This document shows, piece by piece, positions 37,840 through 48,996 of a stretch of DNA of 64,000 bases (its first letter is position 1; each line of letters begins with the position of its first letter). This DNA comes from Haemophilus aegyptius. Lineage in GTDB: Bacteria; Pseudomonadota; Gammaproteobacteria; Enterobacterales; Pasteurellaceae. Below the pieces are notes generated by a model, which saw only the letters and a list, made by a program, of their open reading frames with translations, searched no databases and was not told the DNA's origin. Where the stretch lies: positions 434,001 to 498,000 of the forward strand of contig NZ_LS483429.1 of the NCBI RefSeq assembly GCF_900475885.1, read 5' to 3'. The position numbers were made by a program, and so were the translations under genes.

Positions 37840-37943
37840 GTGAGCAATTCAATATTGACCAAGCTCAAGCTCATCGCGTTGCGGATAGTGCTAATTTACT
37901 CAGTGCACAATATTTATGGGAGAAAAAATTTAGGGCAAACTAA
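37833..37943 (+). pseudogene. Out-of-frame remnant of the gppA C-terminal domain
   Basis: After the gppA stop (37837-37839), the -1 frame reads GLSEQFNIDQAQAHRV, then ADSANLLSAQYLWEKKF, and stops at 37941-37943. This aligns with the start of the E. coli GppA C-terminal domain (remembered as SLANQYHIDSEQARRV). A frameshift plus a larger deletion of the remaining domain explains it. Confidence 0.65.
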
Positions 37944-37960
37944 ATACTTGCCCTATTTTT
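37932..37960 (+). terminator. gppA terminator
   Basis: AGGGCAA (37932-37938) pairs with TTGCCCT (37948-37954), followed by ATTTTTAT. It separates the convergent gppA and rluE. Confidence 0.7.
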
Positions 37961-38642
37961 ATAATTTGACGGTCTGAAATAACGCTTTTATTTCATCCAA
38001 TGATAATAATCTAAATGAGCCATTTTCTAATCCATTAATAGATAATGAGCCCATACTCACTCTCACTAATCGTAAAGTGGGGAAACCAATATGCGCAGTC
38101 ATTCTCCGCACTTGGCGGTTGCGCCCTTCACTAATCTTAATTTCTAACCAGCTTGTGGGAATATTTTTCCGTTCTCGGATAGGTGGATTGCGTTCCCATA
38201 AATTTGGCTCTGAAATTAACCGCACTTTAGCGGGTTTAGTCACGCCATCTTTAAGTTCTACACCTTTTCTGAGTTGTGCTAAATCGGTTTCTTCAGGGAT
38301 ACCTTCCACTTGCACCCAATAGGTTTTTTCTGTTTTAAATTTGGGATCTGCCAAACGATGTTGTAATTCGCCATTATTGGTTAAAATCAGTAATCCTTCA
38401 CTGTCTCTATCTAATCGACCTGCCGCATAAACATTTGGAATTGAAATAAAATCTTTCAGGGTAGCACGCCCTTGTTCGTCGGTAAATTGCGTGAGTACAT
38501 CAAAAGGTTTATTGAATAACACAACTTTGGTTTCATCCAACGACAGCGTTTGGGGCTTTGATTTTGGTTTAAAAGTGCGGTAAAAATTAACCGCACTTTT
38601 TCCTTTAGACGGCAATTTCCCCACTAAAAAATTCTTCTTCAT
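37959..38642 (-). CDS. rluE: 23S rRNA pseudouridine-2457 synthase RluE
   Basis: RluE converts U2457 of 23S rRNA to pseudouridine. The 227 residues comprise a basic variable N-terminal tail, then the RsuA/RluB/E/F catalytic core: [14 protein letters not shown], the catalytic [17 protein letters not shown] with the key Asp, and [23 protein letters not shown]. An inverted USS pair (38571-38600) lies inside the coding region and encodes part of the tail ([12 protein letters not shown]). The catalytic residues are unaffected. Confidence 0.94.
   Translation of the reverse strand: MKKNFLVGKLPSKGKSAVNFYRTFKPKSKPQTLSLDETKVVLFNKPFDVLTQFTDEQGRATLKDFISIPNVYAAGRLDRDSEGLLILTNNGELQHRLADPKFKTEKTYWVQVEGIPEETDLAQLRKGVELKDGVTKPAKVRLISEPNLWERNPPIRERKNIPTSWLEIKISEGRNRQVRRMTAHIGFPTLRLVRVSMGSLSINGLENGSFRLLSLDEIKALFQTVKL
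38571..38600. repeat. Inverted USS pair inside the rluE coding sequence
   Basis: AAAAGTGCGGT (38571-38581) and ACCGCACTTTT (38590-38600) make an 11-bp hairpin within codons about 15-24 of rluE. Such pairs normally sit after genes. Confidence 0.9.
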
Positions 38643-38738
38643 TGAATTAGATTTCTATTTTGAAAGGCTTGCAACATCATAGCAAAACTTCAAGCTGTAG
38701 TAATGATGATTACTTGAGTTAATCTAAAAAACTAAAAA

Positions 38739-38767
38739 GGCTAAGCCAGTAAAAACTGAACTTAGCC
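38739..38767 (-). terminator. hel terminator
   Basis: GGCTAAG (38739-38745) pairs with CTTAGCC (38761-38767), with an inner CAGT/ACTG extension. On the minus strand it is followed by a T run. Confidence 0.75.
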
Positions 38768-38819
38768 TCTCAATTAAATTTTCAAAATCGATATTTAAAT
38801 CGATCTTTTTAATGGAAAA

Positions 38820-39653
<834 letters not shown>

Positions 39654-39683
39654 CTATTCATTAAGGGTATAGTAAGTCTTTCT

Positions 39684-39715
39684 GAAAAACACTTTTCAAT
39701 TGAAAAGTGTTTTTC
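39684..39715. terminator. 32-base perfect palindrome between glpQ and hel
   Basis: A fully self-complementary 32-base sequence centred on AATT, with poly-T and poly-A flanks, would form a strong hairpin. A second hairpin (TAACCGTA 39733-39740 / TACGGTTA 39753-39760) lies closer to glpQ. Together they likely end glpQ transcription. Confidence 0.7.
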
Positions 39716-39769
39716 ATCATAGATGGCATTAATAACCGTAAATAAACTTACCTACGGTTATAATAGAAA

Positions 39770-40864
39770 TTATTTTATTCCTTTTAAGAATTCCACGCAA
39801 GTATCTGGGAAATCAGTAAATACACCTGTTGCCCCTGATTTATTCAATAAGGCATCATACATTTGATTTACGTCTGTGAAAAACGCGGGTAGTGCATCTT
39901 TACGCACGGTGTAAGGATGCACTTCCACATTATATTGTGCAAGTTCTTTTACCAACGGAGTGTACACAATATTATCAGGTTTGGATTCTTCTTTATTAAC
40001 TAACATATACCAACCTGGACCAACACCATCGGCATATTTAACCACTTCTGCCATTGCACCAGGTTTAAACATCCAATCGTAATTATAGTTTACCCAATAA
40101 CCCTTTGGGTCTTTTTCTTGTGTTTCTTTCCAATCTGTATAAGCAATTAATTGAACTAATTTCAAATCCATACCCATTTGTGGAAGTAATTCCGTTTTGA
40201 TACGTTTTAATTCATTAAAATCGAAAGTTTGTAAGTAAACCATATCGGTTTTCTTATCATAACCATATTTTTTCAACACTTTGAGCGTTTCAGCAGCAAT
40301 ATCTTTGCCATTTTGATGGTGGAACCAAGGTGCTTTGATTTCTGGATAAATTCCTACTTTTTTACCCGTCGATTTTTCTAAGCCTTGGATAAATTCAATT
40401 TCATCTTCAAAAGTGTGAATTCTAAAATGTGATTTCCAAAGTGGGAAACGATTAGGATAAACTTGCGCTTGTTTGCCATCTTTGGTTTCAAAGTTTTCTG
40501 TCATTTCTAAACTTTGAATTTCTTTTAAGGTAAAGTCGATGACATAGTAACGGCCATCTTTACGATGACGATGTGGGAATTTTTTCGCAACATCAGTCAA
40601 GCCATCTAAAAAGTGATCGTGAATAACCACTAAACGACCATCCTTAGTCATTGCTAAATCTTGCTCTAAATAATCTGCGTGTTGTGCAAACGCAAGTGCT
40701 TTAGATTCTAACGTATGCTCTGGTAAATAACCGCTAGCACCACGGTGAGCAATAATGATTTTGTCTGATTTCATTTGGGTATTCGCCATATTTGATGAAT
40801 GGCTGCTACAACCTGCTAGTACGCCAGCTGCTAATAAAGAAAGGGCTAAAGTTTTAAGTTTCAT
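39770..40864 (-). CDS. glpQ: Glycerophosphodiester phosphodiesterase, protein D
   Basis: Protein D hydrolyses glycerophosphodiesters to glycerol-3-phosphate at the cell surface and helps acquire choline from host cells; it is the carrier protein of a pneumococcal conjugate vaccine. The 364 residues start with a lipoprotein signal ending LAGC (Cys19). The GDPD catalytic motif IIAHRGASGYLPEHTLES and VIHDHFLDGLTDV supply the two catalytic histidines, and YPEIKAPW provides the metal-binding Glu. It lies just after glpT on the same strand, so released product is taken up at once. Confidence 0.97.
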   Translation of the reverse strand: MKLKTLALSLLAAGVLAGCSSHSSNMANTQMKSDKIIIAHRGASGYLPEHTLESKALAFAQHADYLEQDLAMTKDGRLVVIHDHFLDGLTDVAKKFPHRHRKDGRYYVIDFTLKEIQSLEMTENFETKDGKQAQVYPNRFPLWKSHFRIHTFEDEIEFIQGLEKSTGKKVGIYPEIKAPWFHHQNGKDIAAETLKVLKKYGYDKKTDMVYLQTFDFNELKRIKTELLPQMGMDLKLVQLIAYTDWKETQEKDPKGYWVNYNYDWMFKPGAMAEVVKYADGVGPGWYMLVNKEESKPDNIVYTPLVKELAQYNVEVHPYTVRKDALPAFFTDVNQMYDALLNKSGATGVFTDFPDTCVEFLKGIK

Positions 40865-40923
40865 AAGTATTTTCTCCTTAAGAGTGCGGTAAATTTTTAT
40901 GGTTTTTTTTAGATGTTAGTTAC

Positions 40924-40961
40924 AAAAAAGGCGACTAAGCAATTTGCCCGCCGCCTTTTTT
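40924..40961 (-). terminator. glpT terminator or attenuator
   Basis: AAAAAAGGCG (40924-40933) pairs with CGCCTTTTTT (40952-40961), eight bases beyond the glpT stop. Read-through would give glpT-glpQ cotranscription. Confidence 0.75.
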
Positions 40962-40968
40962 AAGCTAA

Positions 40969-42411
40969 TTATTTAGTACCGTAGGTATCGCCTAATTTCG
41001 CTTTGTGTTTTCCTTCTTCAACCATTACGATTAAGAGTAATAACACTGCTAATACGCCACCGCCGATCATTACGTAGAAACCACCGTCCCATCCGTAATG
41101 TTGAGCAGCCCAACCAATAACTGCTGAAGCTGATACAGTACCACCTAAGTAACCGAATAAACCAGTGAAACCTGCTGCCGTACCTGCTGCTTTTTTCGGT
41201 GCAAGCTCAAGAGCATGTAAGCCAATTAACATTACAGGACCGTAGATTAAGAAACCGATTAAGGTCATTAATACGAAATCAGTTAATTGATATGGGTTTT
41301 CATACCAAGCTGCATAGTTTGCAAGCTCTGCTTCTGGTGTAGCTGGGTTCATCCAGTACGCAACAACCGCTGCTGTGGTTAAGATCATAAAGATGAAACC
41401 AGTTAAACCACGTTTACCTTTAAACACTTTATCTGATACCCAACCACATAATAATGTACCTGGAACCGCTGCTAATTCATAGATTGTGTATGCCCATGCA
41501 GTACCTTTGATGTTGAAGTGTTTCACTTCACTCAAGTAAACTGGAGACCATTTTAATACACCGTAGCGGATTAAATAGACGAACACGTTAGCAATCGCGA
41601 TATACCATAACAATTTGTTTTTTAATACATAAGTTACGAAGATTTCTTTTGCAGTTAAATCGTTTTCGTAAGTTTTTTCGTTATAGTCATCTGGGTAGTC
41701 ATTACGCCATTTTTCGATTGATGGTAAACCACAAGATTGTGGAGTATCACGCATCACGAAGTACACAGGAATTGCAAAGATCATCGCAGCAATACCAGGG
41801 AAGTATAATGATTGTTGCCAAACATCTTTCGCCTGCGCTTCAATACCGTGAGTACTGAAGAAAATTGCACTAGCTAATAACACCATTGCACCAGGCACCA
41901 TACCACCGATATTATGCGCCGTATTCCAAATTGACACGATAGTACCGCGTTCAGATTTAGACCACCAATGCACCATAGTACGACCACATGGAGGCCAACC
42001 CATACCTTGGAACCAACCATTTAAGAAGATCATTACCCACATAATGGCAATGCCTGAAGTTGCCCATGGGAATAAACCCATTAAGGTCATACATAAACCA
42101 GAGAGCAATAAACCAAATGGTAAGAATACACGAGGGTTAGAACGGTCAGACATACCTGCCATAACGAATTTTGATAAACCGTAAGCAAGACCAGCCGCTG
42201 AGCCGATAACACCGAGTTCCGCTTTTGAGTACAAGCCGGCTTGAATTAAACCAGGTTGTGCTAAGTCAAAGTTTGCACGCACAAAATAGTAAGCGGCATA
42301 ACCAAAGAAGATCCCTGCAAACACTTGCCAACGTAAGCGTTTATACGTGGAATCAATTTTCTCCGCTGGAAGTTCCGCAATATGCGGAGCGGGTTTGAAT
42401 GGTCCAAACAT
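40969..42411 (-). CDS. glpT: Glycerol-3-phosphate:phosphate antiporter GlpT
   Basis: GlpT is a 12-segment major-facilitator antiporter of the inner membrane, and also the entry route for fosfomycin. The 480 residues include the organophosphate:Pi antiporter signature [20 protein letters not shown], and Arg residues expected in the substrate site (YKRLRWQ... in the N-terminal region and [10 protein letters not shown] near residue 268). It is divergent from glpABC across a 291-base regulatory region with two CRP sites. Confidence 0.97.
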   Translation of the reverse strand: MFGPFKPAPHIAELPAEKIDSTYKRLRWQVFAGIFFGYAAYYFVRANFDLAQPGLIQAGLYSKAELGVIGSAAGLAYGLSKFVMAGMSDRSNPRVFLPFGLLLSGLCMTLMGLFPWATSGIAIMWVMIFLNGWFQGMGWPPCGRTMVHWWSKSERGTIVSIWNTAHNIGGMVPGAMVLLASAIFFSTHGIEAQAKDVWQQSLYFPGIAAMIFAIPVYFVMRDTPQSCGLPSIEKWRNDYPDDYNEKTYENDLTAKEIFVTYVLKNKLLWYIAIANVFVYLIRYGVLKWSPVYLSEVKHFNIKGTAWAYTIYELAAVPGTLLCGWVSDKVFKGKRGLTGFIFMILTTAAVVAYWMNPATPEAELANYAAWYENPYQLTDFVLMTLIGFLIYGPVMLIGLHALELAPKKAAGTAAGFTGLFGYLGGTVSASAVIGWAAQHYGWDGGFYVMIGGGVLAVLLLLIVMVEEGKHKAKLGDTYGTK

Positions 42412-42526
42412 AATTTTTTCTCCAACTTTTTAATTATGTGTCATCTAAATTTACCCTTTTGAAACAGTAAGGGATTTGCGAATCATAAAAGAAAATAAAA
42501 AATAAGAAAGTAAAAAAAATCAAAAA

Positions 42527-42542
42527 TGTGAAGTGTTTCACA
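42527..42542. promoter_or_regulatory. CRP site 1 in the glpT-glpA region
   Basis: TGTGAAGTGTTTCACA has both perfect half-sites (TGTGA / TCACA) with a 6-base spacer. It is about 115 bases from glpT. Confidence 0.85.
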
Positions 42543-42577
42543 AATCTTTACACCGTTTGAACGAATGCGAAAATTAT

Positions 42578-42593
42578 TGTGATCAATATCACA
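42578..42593. promoter_or_regulatory. CRP site 2 in the glpT-glpA region
   Basis: TGTGATCAATATCACA is a second perfect site, centred 51 bases from the first (about five helical turns), so both could act from the same DNA face. A TACAAT at 42654-42659 may be the glpA -10. Confidence 0.85.
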
Positions 42594-42702
42594 AAATCGC
42601 TTTCTTTTACACTCAAAATGTTGTTAATTTTGCCGCACTTCTCTACAATGATTACACTTTTTATATTATTTTTTCTTACATTTTGGGAATCGGGGGTAAA
42701 CA

Positions 42703-44394
42703 ATGGGATTATCGCCTAGTATCTATAAAGATGTTGGAGATCTTTCGTCACTTAGCACTGATGTGATCATTATCGGTGGTGGCGCAACAGGAGCAGGTAT
42801 TGCGCGCGATTGCGCACTTCGTGGCATTGATTGTATTTTATTGGAACGTCGAGATATTGCGACAGGAGCCACAGGACGTAACCACGGATTATTACACAGT
42901 GGTGCGCGTTACGCCGTGAACGACCAAGAATCTGCTGAAGAATGTATTAAAGAAAACCGCATTTTGCGCAAAATTGCGCGTCATTGCGTAGATGAAACGG
43001 AAGGCTTATTTATCACTTTGCCTGAAGATTCGCTCGACTATCAAAAAACCTTCCTTGAGAGCTGTGCAAAATCTGGAATTGATGCGCAAGCCATTGATCC
43101 TGAACTAGCTAAAATTATGGAGCCTTCTGTAAACCCTGATTTAGTGGGCGCTGTTGTTGTGCCAGATGGTTCTATTGACCCATTCCGTTTAACCGCCTCT
43201 AATATGATGGACGCCACAGAAAACGGCGCAAAAATGTTCACTTATTGCGAAGTAAAAAACTTGATTCGTGAAGGTGGAAAAGTGATTGGCGTGAATGTGT
43301 ACGATCACAAAAATCGCAGAGAACGCCAATTTTTTGCACCGCTTGTTGTAAACGCTGGTGGTATTTGGGGACAAGGGATTGCGGAATATGCCGATCTCAA
43401 AATTAAAATGTTCCCTGCAAAAGGCGCATTACTCGTAATGGGTCATCGCATTAATAAACTTGTAATTAACCGCTGCCGTAAACCTGCTGATGCGGATATT
43501 CTCGTCCCTGGCGATACAATTTGTGTGATTGGTACAACGTCAAGTCGTGTTCCTTATGATCAAATCGATAACATGCAAGTTACGCCAGAAGAAGTGGATA
43601 TTCTTTTCCGTGAAGGTGAAAAACTCGCACCTAGCTTGCGTCATACTCGCGTATTACGTGCTTATGCTGGGGTGCGACCATTAGTTGCAAGCGATGATGA
43701 TCCATCAGGTCGTAATGTGAGCCGTGGTATTGTGCTACTTGACCACGCAGAACGTGATGGCTTAGATGGCTTTATTACTATCACTGGCGGTAAGTTAATG
43801 ACTTATCGTTTAATGGCTGAATGGGCGACTGACCTTGTTTGTAAAAAACTCAATAAAACGGCTCGTTGTGTTACTGCTGAACAGGCTCTACCAGGTTCGA
43901 CTGAAAGCCGCCAAGAGACCAATCAAAAAGTTATTTCATTACCAAGTACTATTCGTTATTCTGCCGTATATCGTCACGGTTCACGGGCTACTCGTTTGCT
44001 TGAAAAAGAACGTCTAGATCGTTCAATGGTTTGCGAATGTGAAGCGGTAACAGCTGGGGAAGTTCGTTACGCTGTTGATGAACTGGATGTAAATAATCTC
44101 GTCGATTTACGTCGTCGTTCCCGAGTTGGAATGGGAACTTGTCAAGCTGAACTCTGTGCTTGTCGTGCTGCAGGATTAATAAATCGTTTTGAAGTGGCAA
44201 CACCACGTCAATCAACTACTCAACTTTCCGCCTTTATGGAAGAACGCTGGCGTGGTATTGAACCGATTGCTTGGGGGGAAGCTATTCGCGAAGCCGAATT
44301 TACCTCTTGGATGTATGCTAGTGTATTAGGTTTAAATGATGTGAAACCGCTTGATGAACAAGCACAACAAGGGACGGATAGCAATGAATTTTGA
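42703..44394 (+). CDS. glpA: Anaerobic glycerol-3-phosphate dehydrogenase subunit A
   Basis: GlpA is the FAD-containing catalytic subunit that oxidises glycerol-3-phosphate to dihydroxyacetone phosphate under anaerobiosis. The 563 residues have the N-terminal dinucleotide motif [20 protein letters not shown], the GlpA/GlpD signature [15 protein letters not shown], and a C-terminal BFD-like Fe-S domain with [11 protein letters not shown] and CQAELC. It overlaps glpB by 11 bases, and glpC follows, giving the standard glpABC operon. Confidence 0.97.
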   Translation: MGLSPSIYKDVGDLSSLSTDVIIIGGGATGAGIARDCALRGIDCILLERRDIATGATGRNHGLLHSGARYAVNDQESAEECIKENRILRKIARHCVDETEGLFITLPEDSLDYQKTFLESCAKSGIDAQAIDPELAKIMEPSVNPDLVGAVVVPDGSIDPFRLTASNMMDATENGAKMFTYCEVKNLIREGGKVIGVNVYDHKNRRERQFFAPLVVNAGGIWGQGIAEYADLKIKMFPAKGALLVMGHRINKLVINRCRKPADADILVPGDTICVIGTTSSRVPYDQIDNMQVTPEEVDILFREGEKLAPSLRHTRVLRAYAGVRPLVASDDDPSGRNVSRGIVLLDHAERDGLDGFITITGGKLMTYRLMAEWATDLVCKKLNKTARCVTAEQALPGSTESRQETNQKVISLPSTIRYSAVYRHGSRATRLLEKERLDRSMVCECEAVTAGEVRYAVDELDVNNLVDLRRRSRVGMGTCQAELCACRAAGLINRFEVATPRQSTTQLSAFMEERWRGIEPIAWGEAIREAEFTSWMYASVLGLNDVKPLDEQAQQGTDSNEF

Positions 44395-45682
44395 TGTAGC
44401 CATTATTGGCGGTGGTTTAGCGGGTTTAACCTGTGGCATCGCCCTTCAACAACGCGGCAAACGTTGCGTGATTATCAACAACGGTCAAGCAGCCATTGAT
44501 TTTGCATCTGGCTCTTTAGATTTATTAAGCCGCATGCCATCAACGACATATGGGGAAAACCGCGCAGTAGAAAATTTAAAAGAAAATATTACCGCACTTC
44601 GCAATGAATTACCTGCTCATCCTTATAGTTTATTGGGTGCAGAGAAAGTGCTTGCTAAAGCACAAGATTTTGAACGTTTAGCCAATGAATTAAATCTTGA
44701 TTTAATTGGTTCTACGGAAAAAAATCACTGGCGTGTAACAGGCTTAGGCAGTTTACGCGGTGCGTGGCTTTCGCCAAATAGCGTGCCAACTGTGCAAGGT
44801 AATGAACCTTTTCCGCATAAACGTATTGCGGTGCTAGGAATTGAAGGTTATCACGATTTTCAACCTCAACTTTTAGCGGCAAATTTGGTGTTAAACCCAC
44901 AATTTGAACATTGTGAAGTAACGAGTGGTTTCTTAAATATTCCACAATTAGATGAACTTCGCAAAAATGCTCGTGAGTTCCGTAGTGTCAATATCTCTCA
45001 ACTTTTAGAACATAAACTCGCTTTTAAAGATTTAGTTAAAGAAATCATAGAATCAGCGCAAGGTGCAGAAGCGGTCTTTTTACCTGCTTGCTTTGGTTTA
45101 GAAAACCAAGAATTTATGACCGCACTTCGTGATGCAACTAAACTTGCATTATTTGAATTACCAACACTGCCACCATCATTACTTGGTATGCGCCAACGAA
45201 TCCAATTACGCCATAAATTTGAATCCTTGGGTGGTTTAATGATTAATGGCGACAGTGCATTGAATGCAACATTTGAAGGAAATAAAGTACGTTGTATCAA
45301 TACTCGTTTACTAGAAAATGAAGAAATCACTGCAGATAATTTTGTATTGGCGTCAGGAAGTTTCTTCAGCAAAGGGCTTATTTCCGAATTTGATAAAATT
45401 TATGAACCTGTTTTTGAATCCGATATTATCGGTGTTGAAGGTTTCAACCAGAAAGATCGTTTCACTTGGACTGCTCATCGCTTTGCTCATCCACAACCTT
45501 ATCAATCAGCAGGCGTAGCGATTAATGCCCAGTGCCAAGTGAAAAAGTGCGGTCAATTTTTAACGAATTTATATGCCGTCGGTAATGTGATTGGTGGTTT
45601 TAATGCCCTTGAACTTGGTTGTGGTTCGGGTGTGGCTGTTGTAACTGCCTTGGCAGTGGCAGATGAAATCTTAGCGAAATAA
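44384..45682 (+). CDS. glpB: Anaerobic glycerol-3-phosphate dehydrogenase subunit B
   Basis: GlpB is the second flavoprotein (FMN) subunit that joins GlpA to the membrane anchor GlpC. From ATG 44384 it has 432 residues, with [20 protein letters not shown] as the nucleotide-binding start and [13 protein letters not shown] typical of GlpB. The start overlaps the end of glpA, with GGGACGG as ribosome site; an earlier ATG at 44351 would overlap further. Length matches E. coli (419). Confidence 0.96.
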   Translation: MNFDVAIIGGGLAGLTCGIALQQRGKRCVIINNGQAAIDFASGSLDLLSRMPSTTYGENRAVENLKENITALRNELPAHPYSLLGAEKVLAKAQDFERLANELNLDLIGSTEKNHWRVTGLGSLRGAWLSPNSVPTVQGNEPFPHKRIAVLGIEGYHDFQPQLLAANLVLNPQFEHCEVTSGFLNIPQLDELRKNAREFRSVNISQLLEHKLAFKDLVKEIIESAQGAEAVFLPACFGLENQEFMTALRDATKLALFELPTLPPSLLGMRQRIQLRHKFESLGGLMINGDSALNATFEGNKVRCINTRLLENEEITADNFVLASGSFFSKGLISEFDKIYEPVFESDIIGVEGFNQKDRFTWTAHRFAHPQPYQSAGVAINAQCQVKKCGQFLTNLYAVGNVIGGFNALELGCGSGVAVVTALAVADEILAK

Positions 45683-45693
45683 GGGGGAATAAT

Positions 45694-46974
45694 ATGGATA
45701 ATAATATTCAACGACTCATTGATAGTGCAAAACAATCCCTTAATTCGCCTGAAAGCTATAAATATATTGATGAAAGTTTTGAAAGCTGTATTAAATGTAC
45801 TGCTTGTACTGCTGTTTGTCCTGTTTCACGTAATAATCCGCTTTATCCAGGGCCAAAACAATCAGGACCTGATGGCGAGCGTTTACGCTTAAAATCTGCT
45901 GAACTTTATGATGAAGCACTTAAATATTGCACCAACTGTAAACGTTGTGAAGTGGCTTGTCCGTCTGATGTGAAAATTGGCGATTTAATTGTACGTGCGC
46001 GTAATAATCACTTAGCGCAGTCTAAAAAACCGTTAATGAATAAATTGCGTGATGCGATTTTAAGTAACACCGATGTAATGGGGAAAATCAATACGCCATT
46101 AGCGCCGATTGTAAACACCATCACAAGCCTAAAAGCCACCAAATTTATGTTGGAAAAAACCCTTAAAATCAGTAAAGAACGTACTTTACCTAAATATGCG
46201 TTTGGCACGTTTCGTAGCTGGTATATGAAAAATGCGTTACAAGACCAACAAAAATTTGAGCGAAAAGTAGCATATTTCCACGGTTGTTATGTTAATTATA
46301 ATAATCCACAGCTTGGCAAAGAATTCCTTAAAGTGTTCAATGCGATGAACATTGGGGTGATGTTATTAGAAAAAGAAAAATGCTGTGGCTTACCATTAAT
46401 GGTAAACGGTTTTCCTAATCGTGCTCGCAATATTGCACAATTCAATACCGATTACATTGGAAAAATGGTAGATGAAAATGGAATAGATGTGATTAGTGAG
46501 GCATCAAGTTGTTCACTTAATCTGCGTGACGAATACCATCATATTTTAGGTATCGATAACGCCAAAGTCCGTCCGCATATCCATATGGTAACCCCATTTT
46601 TATATCAGCTTTTCAAAGAGGGTAAAACATTACCGTTGAAACCACTCAAACTCCGAGTGGCTTATCACACTGCTTGTCACGTAGATAAGGCGGGTTGGGC
46701 ACCTTATACTTTGGAAGTGTTGAAAAAAATTCCGGGTTTAGAAATCATTATGTTACCTAGCCAATGCTGTGGTATTGCGGGGACTTACGGTTTTAAATCA
46801 GAAAACTATGAAATTTCACAATCTATTGGTAAAAATCTATTCGATAATATTAACGAGGGTGGATTTGATTACGTTATATCTGAATGTCAAACCTGTAAAT
46901 GGCAAATTGATATGTCATCTAACGTGACCTGTATTCATCCATTAACTTTACTTTGTATGTCGATGGATGCTTAA
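45694..46974 (+). CDS. glpC: Anaerobic glycerol-3-phosphate dehydrogenase subunit C
   Basis: GlpC anchors the GlpAB dimer to the membrane and passes electrons to menaquinone. The 426 residues have two 4Fe-4S motifs, CIKCTACTAVCPV and CTNCKRCEVACPS (about 30-90), and two CCG repeats (KCCGLPLM and QCCGIAGTYG) of the heterodisulfide-reductase type that likely bind further cofactor. It is the last gene of glpABC, ending at a strong terminator. Confidence 0.97.
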   Translation: MDNNIQRLIDSAKQSLNSPESYKYIDESFESCIKCTACTAVCPVSRNNPLYPGPKQSGPDGERLRLKSAELYDEALKYCTNCKRCEVACPSDVKIGDLIVRARNNHLAQSKKPLMNKLRDAILSNTDVMGKINTPLAPIVNTITSLKATKFMLEKTLKISKERTLPKYAFGTFRSWYMKNALQDQQKFERKVAYFHGCYVNYNNPQLGKEFLKVFNAMNIGVMLLEKEKCCGLPLMVNGFPNRARNIAQFNTDYIGKMVDENGIDVISEASSCSLNLRDEYHHILGIDNAKVRPHIHMVTPFLYQLFKEGKTLPLKPLKLRVAYHTACHVDKAGWAPYTLEVLKKIPGLEIIMLPSQCCGIAGTYGFKSENYEISQSIGKNLFDNINEGGFDYVISECQTCKWQIDMSSNVTCIHPLTLLCMSMDA

Positions 46975-46979
46975 ATAAG

Positions 46980-47011
46980 AAAAATGCACGTTGTAATTAA
47001 CGTGCATTTTT
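46980..47011 (+). terminator. glpC terminator
   Basis: AAAAATGCACG pairs with CGTGCATTTTT around a 10-base loop; T-rich tail on the + strand. Confidence 0.85.
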
Positions 47012-47031
47012 ATGATTAATTTTATCTATGA

Positions 47032-47065
47032 AAAAACCGACTTTATATTGACAAAGTCGGTTTTT
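47032..47065 (-). terminator. ilvC terminator
   Basis: AAAAACCGACTTT (47032-47044) pairs with AAAGTCGGTTTTT (47053-47065). It faces the minus-strand ilvC, back to back with the glpC terminator. Confidence 0.85.
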
Positions 47066-47084
47066 AATTCAGTTCAATTTAACA

Positions 47085-48563
47085 TTAACCTGCAACTGCG
47101 ATACGTTTCATATCTGTCATATAACCACGTAATTCTTGACCGATTAATTCAACAGGATGGTTGCGAATTGCATCGTTTACATCACGTAAGGTAATGTTAT
47201 CGACTTCCACTGCTGGAGTTGGCTCGCCCAAATCGCCTTTTTGAAGGTTAGGGATAATTTCTTTTGCAAGAATTGGGGTTGCTACGTTAGAGAATAAGTA
47301 GTTACCATATTCTGCAGTATCAGAAATTACCACGTTCATTTCGTATAAGCGTTTACGTGCGATAGTGTTCGCAATTAATGGCAATTCGTGAAGTGATTCG
47401 TAGTAAGCTGATTCTTCATAAATACCGCTAGCAACCATCGCATCAAAGGCTAATTCTACGCCCGCTTTCACCATTGCAATCATTAATACACCATTATCAA
47501 AGTATTCTTGTTCGCTAATTTTGCCATCATATTTTGGCGCATTTTCAAAGGCTGTTTTACCTGTTGCTTCACGCCATGCGAATAAATCTTTGTCACCATT
47601 TGCCCAGTCTGCCATCATTGTTGCAGAGAAGTGACCGCTAATGATGTCATCCATGTGTTTGTAATATAAGAAACCAAGGCTTTCTTTGATTTGTTCAGCT
47701 AGTTCAAATGCACGTAATTTTGCACTGTTTGATAGGCGATCCATCATTAATGTGATACCGCCTTGTTTTAATGCCTCGGTAATGGTTTCCCAACCGTATT
47801 GGATTAATTTACCTGCGTATGCTGGATCTTTACCATCTGCCACTAATTTGTCATAACATACGATAGAGCCTGCTTGTAACATACCGCAAAGGATAGTTTG
47901 CTCACCCATTAAGTCAGATTTTACTTCTGCCACGAATGAAGATTCTAAAACACCTGCTTTATGACCGCCAGTTGCAGCAGCCCATGCTTTTGCGATCGCC
48001 ATGCCTTCGCCTTTCGGGTCATTTTCAGGATGAACTGCGATTAATGTTGGCACACCGAAACCACGTTTGTATTCTTCACGAACTTCAGTACCTGGACATT
48101 TTGGCGCAACCATCACAACCGTAATATCTTTACGGATTTCTTCGCCAACTTCAACAATATTGAATCCGTGTGAATAACCAAATGCAGAGTCTTTTTTCAT
48201 TAAAGGCATCACATCAGCAACTACTTTAGAGTGTTGTTTGTCTGGCGTTAAGTTTACGACTAAATCTGCAGTTGGAATTAATTCTTCATAAGTACCCACT
48301 TTAAAACCATTTTCGGTTGCACGTTGGAATGACGCACGTTTTTCAGCAATCGCTTCAGGGCGTAAGGCATAGCTAATATCTAAGCCAGAATCACGCATAT
48401 TCAAACCTTGGTTTAAACCTTGCGCACCACAGCCTACGATAACGATTTTTTTACCTTTTAAGAAGTTTGCTTCATCTGCAAATTCTTCGCGATCCATAAA
48501 ACGACAACGACCTAATTGGTCTAATTTTTGACGTAAATTTAAAGTGTTGAAATAGTTAGCCAT
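47085..48563 (-). CDS. ilvC: Ketol-acid reductoisomerase (long, class II)
   Basis: IlvC isomerises and reduces acetohydroxy acids in isoleucine and valine synthesis, using NADPH and Mg. The 492 residues make this the long enterobacterial form with a duplicated knotted domain. Motifs: [20 protein letters not shown] (Rossmann), [19 protein letters not shown] and [10 protein letters not shown] with metal-binding Asp and Glu. It is normally activated by the LysR regulator encoded by the divergent ilvY, here 652 bases away. Confidence 0.97.
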   Translation of the reverse strand: MANYFNTLNLRQKLDQLGRCRFMDREEFADEANFLKGKKIVIVGCGAQGLNQGLNMRDSGLDISYALRPEAIAEKRASFQRATENGFKVGTYEELIPTADLVVNLTPDKQHSKVVADVMPLMKKDSAFGYSHGFNIVEVGEEIRKDITVVMVAPKCPGTEVREEYKRGFGVPTLIAVHPENDPKGEGMAIAKAWAAATGGHKAGVLESSFVAEVKSDLMGEQTILCGMLQAGSIVCYDKLVADGKDPAYAGKLIQYGWETITEALKQGGITLMMDRLSNSAKLRAFELAEQIKESLGFLYYKHMDDIISGHFSATMMADWANGDKDLFAWREATGKTAFENAPKYDGKISEQEYFDNGVLMIAMVKAGVELAFDAMVASGIYEESAYYESLHELPLIANTIARKRLYEMNVVISDTAEYGNYLFSNVATPILAKEIIPNLQKGDLGEPTPAVEVDNITLRDVNDAIRNHPVELIGQELRGYMTDMKRIAVAG

Positions 48564-48740
48564 TTTTTGTCCTTAATTGTGTAAGGTTGATAATTGTATG
48601 ATGTTGTGTTTGCATATTTTTTGTTGTGGTTTGATTATAGGATTTTTTATGATTGCGTAAAGTGATATTATGGGAATGCAATGTTGCGATTTATGCAATT
48701 ATTTTGTTTTTTTGAATTGGCATCGTATTTCGCTCGATGA

Positions 48741-48917
48741 GCGACCTACTTTCTTTTACTCGTGTAAAAGAAAGTAGGCAAAGAAAACACGCCCCAGTTA
48801 AATCGCTGTTCTTTGCTTTGTTTCAATTTTCTTAACGGCAATTTGCTGAACTCGCTACGCTCAAACAGACGCAAATTGCCTGAAAATTGAAAGTCGCAAA
48901 GGCGATTTATATGGGGC
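48741..48917. repeat. Structured intergenic repeat element, copy 1
   Basis: Hairpin A: CCTACTTTCTTTTAC (48745-48759) / GTAAAAGAAAGTAGG (48764-48778), 15 bp with loop TCGT, then a CAAAGAAAACACGCCC-type block. Hairpin B: GGCAATTTGC (48837-48846) / GCAAATTGCC (48871-48880) around a 24-base loop, extended by TTTCAATTTTC/GAAAATTGAAA, CTTTGC/GCAAAG, AAATCGC/GCGATTT and GCCCCA/TGGGGC. The last pair ends at 48917. Confidence 0.85.
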
Positions 48918-48996
48918 ATAATTTACCTTAGTGTTATTTAAAAAGTGCGGTTAGTTTTGCATTCGTTTTTAAATTTAAGAAAGAACAAAATGGGTT

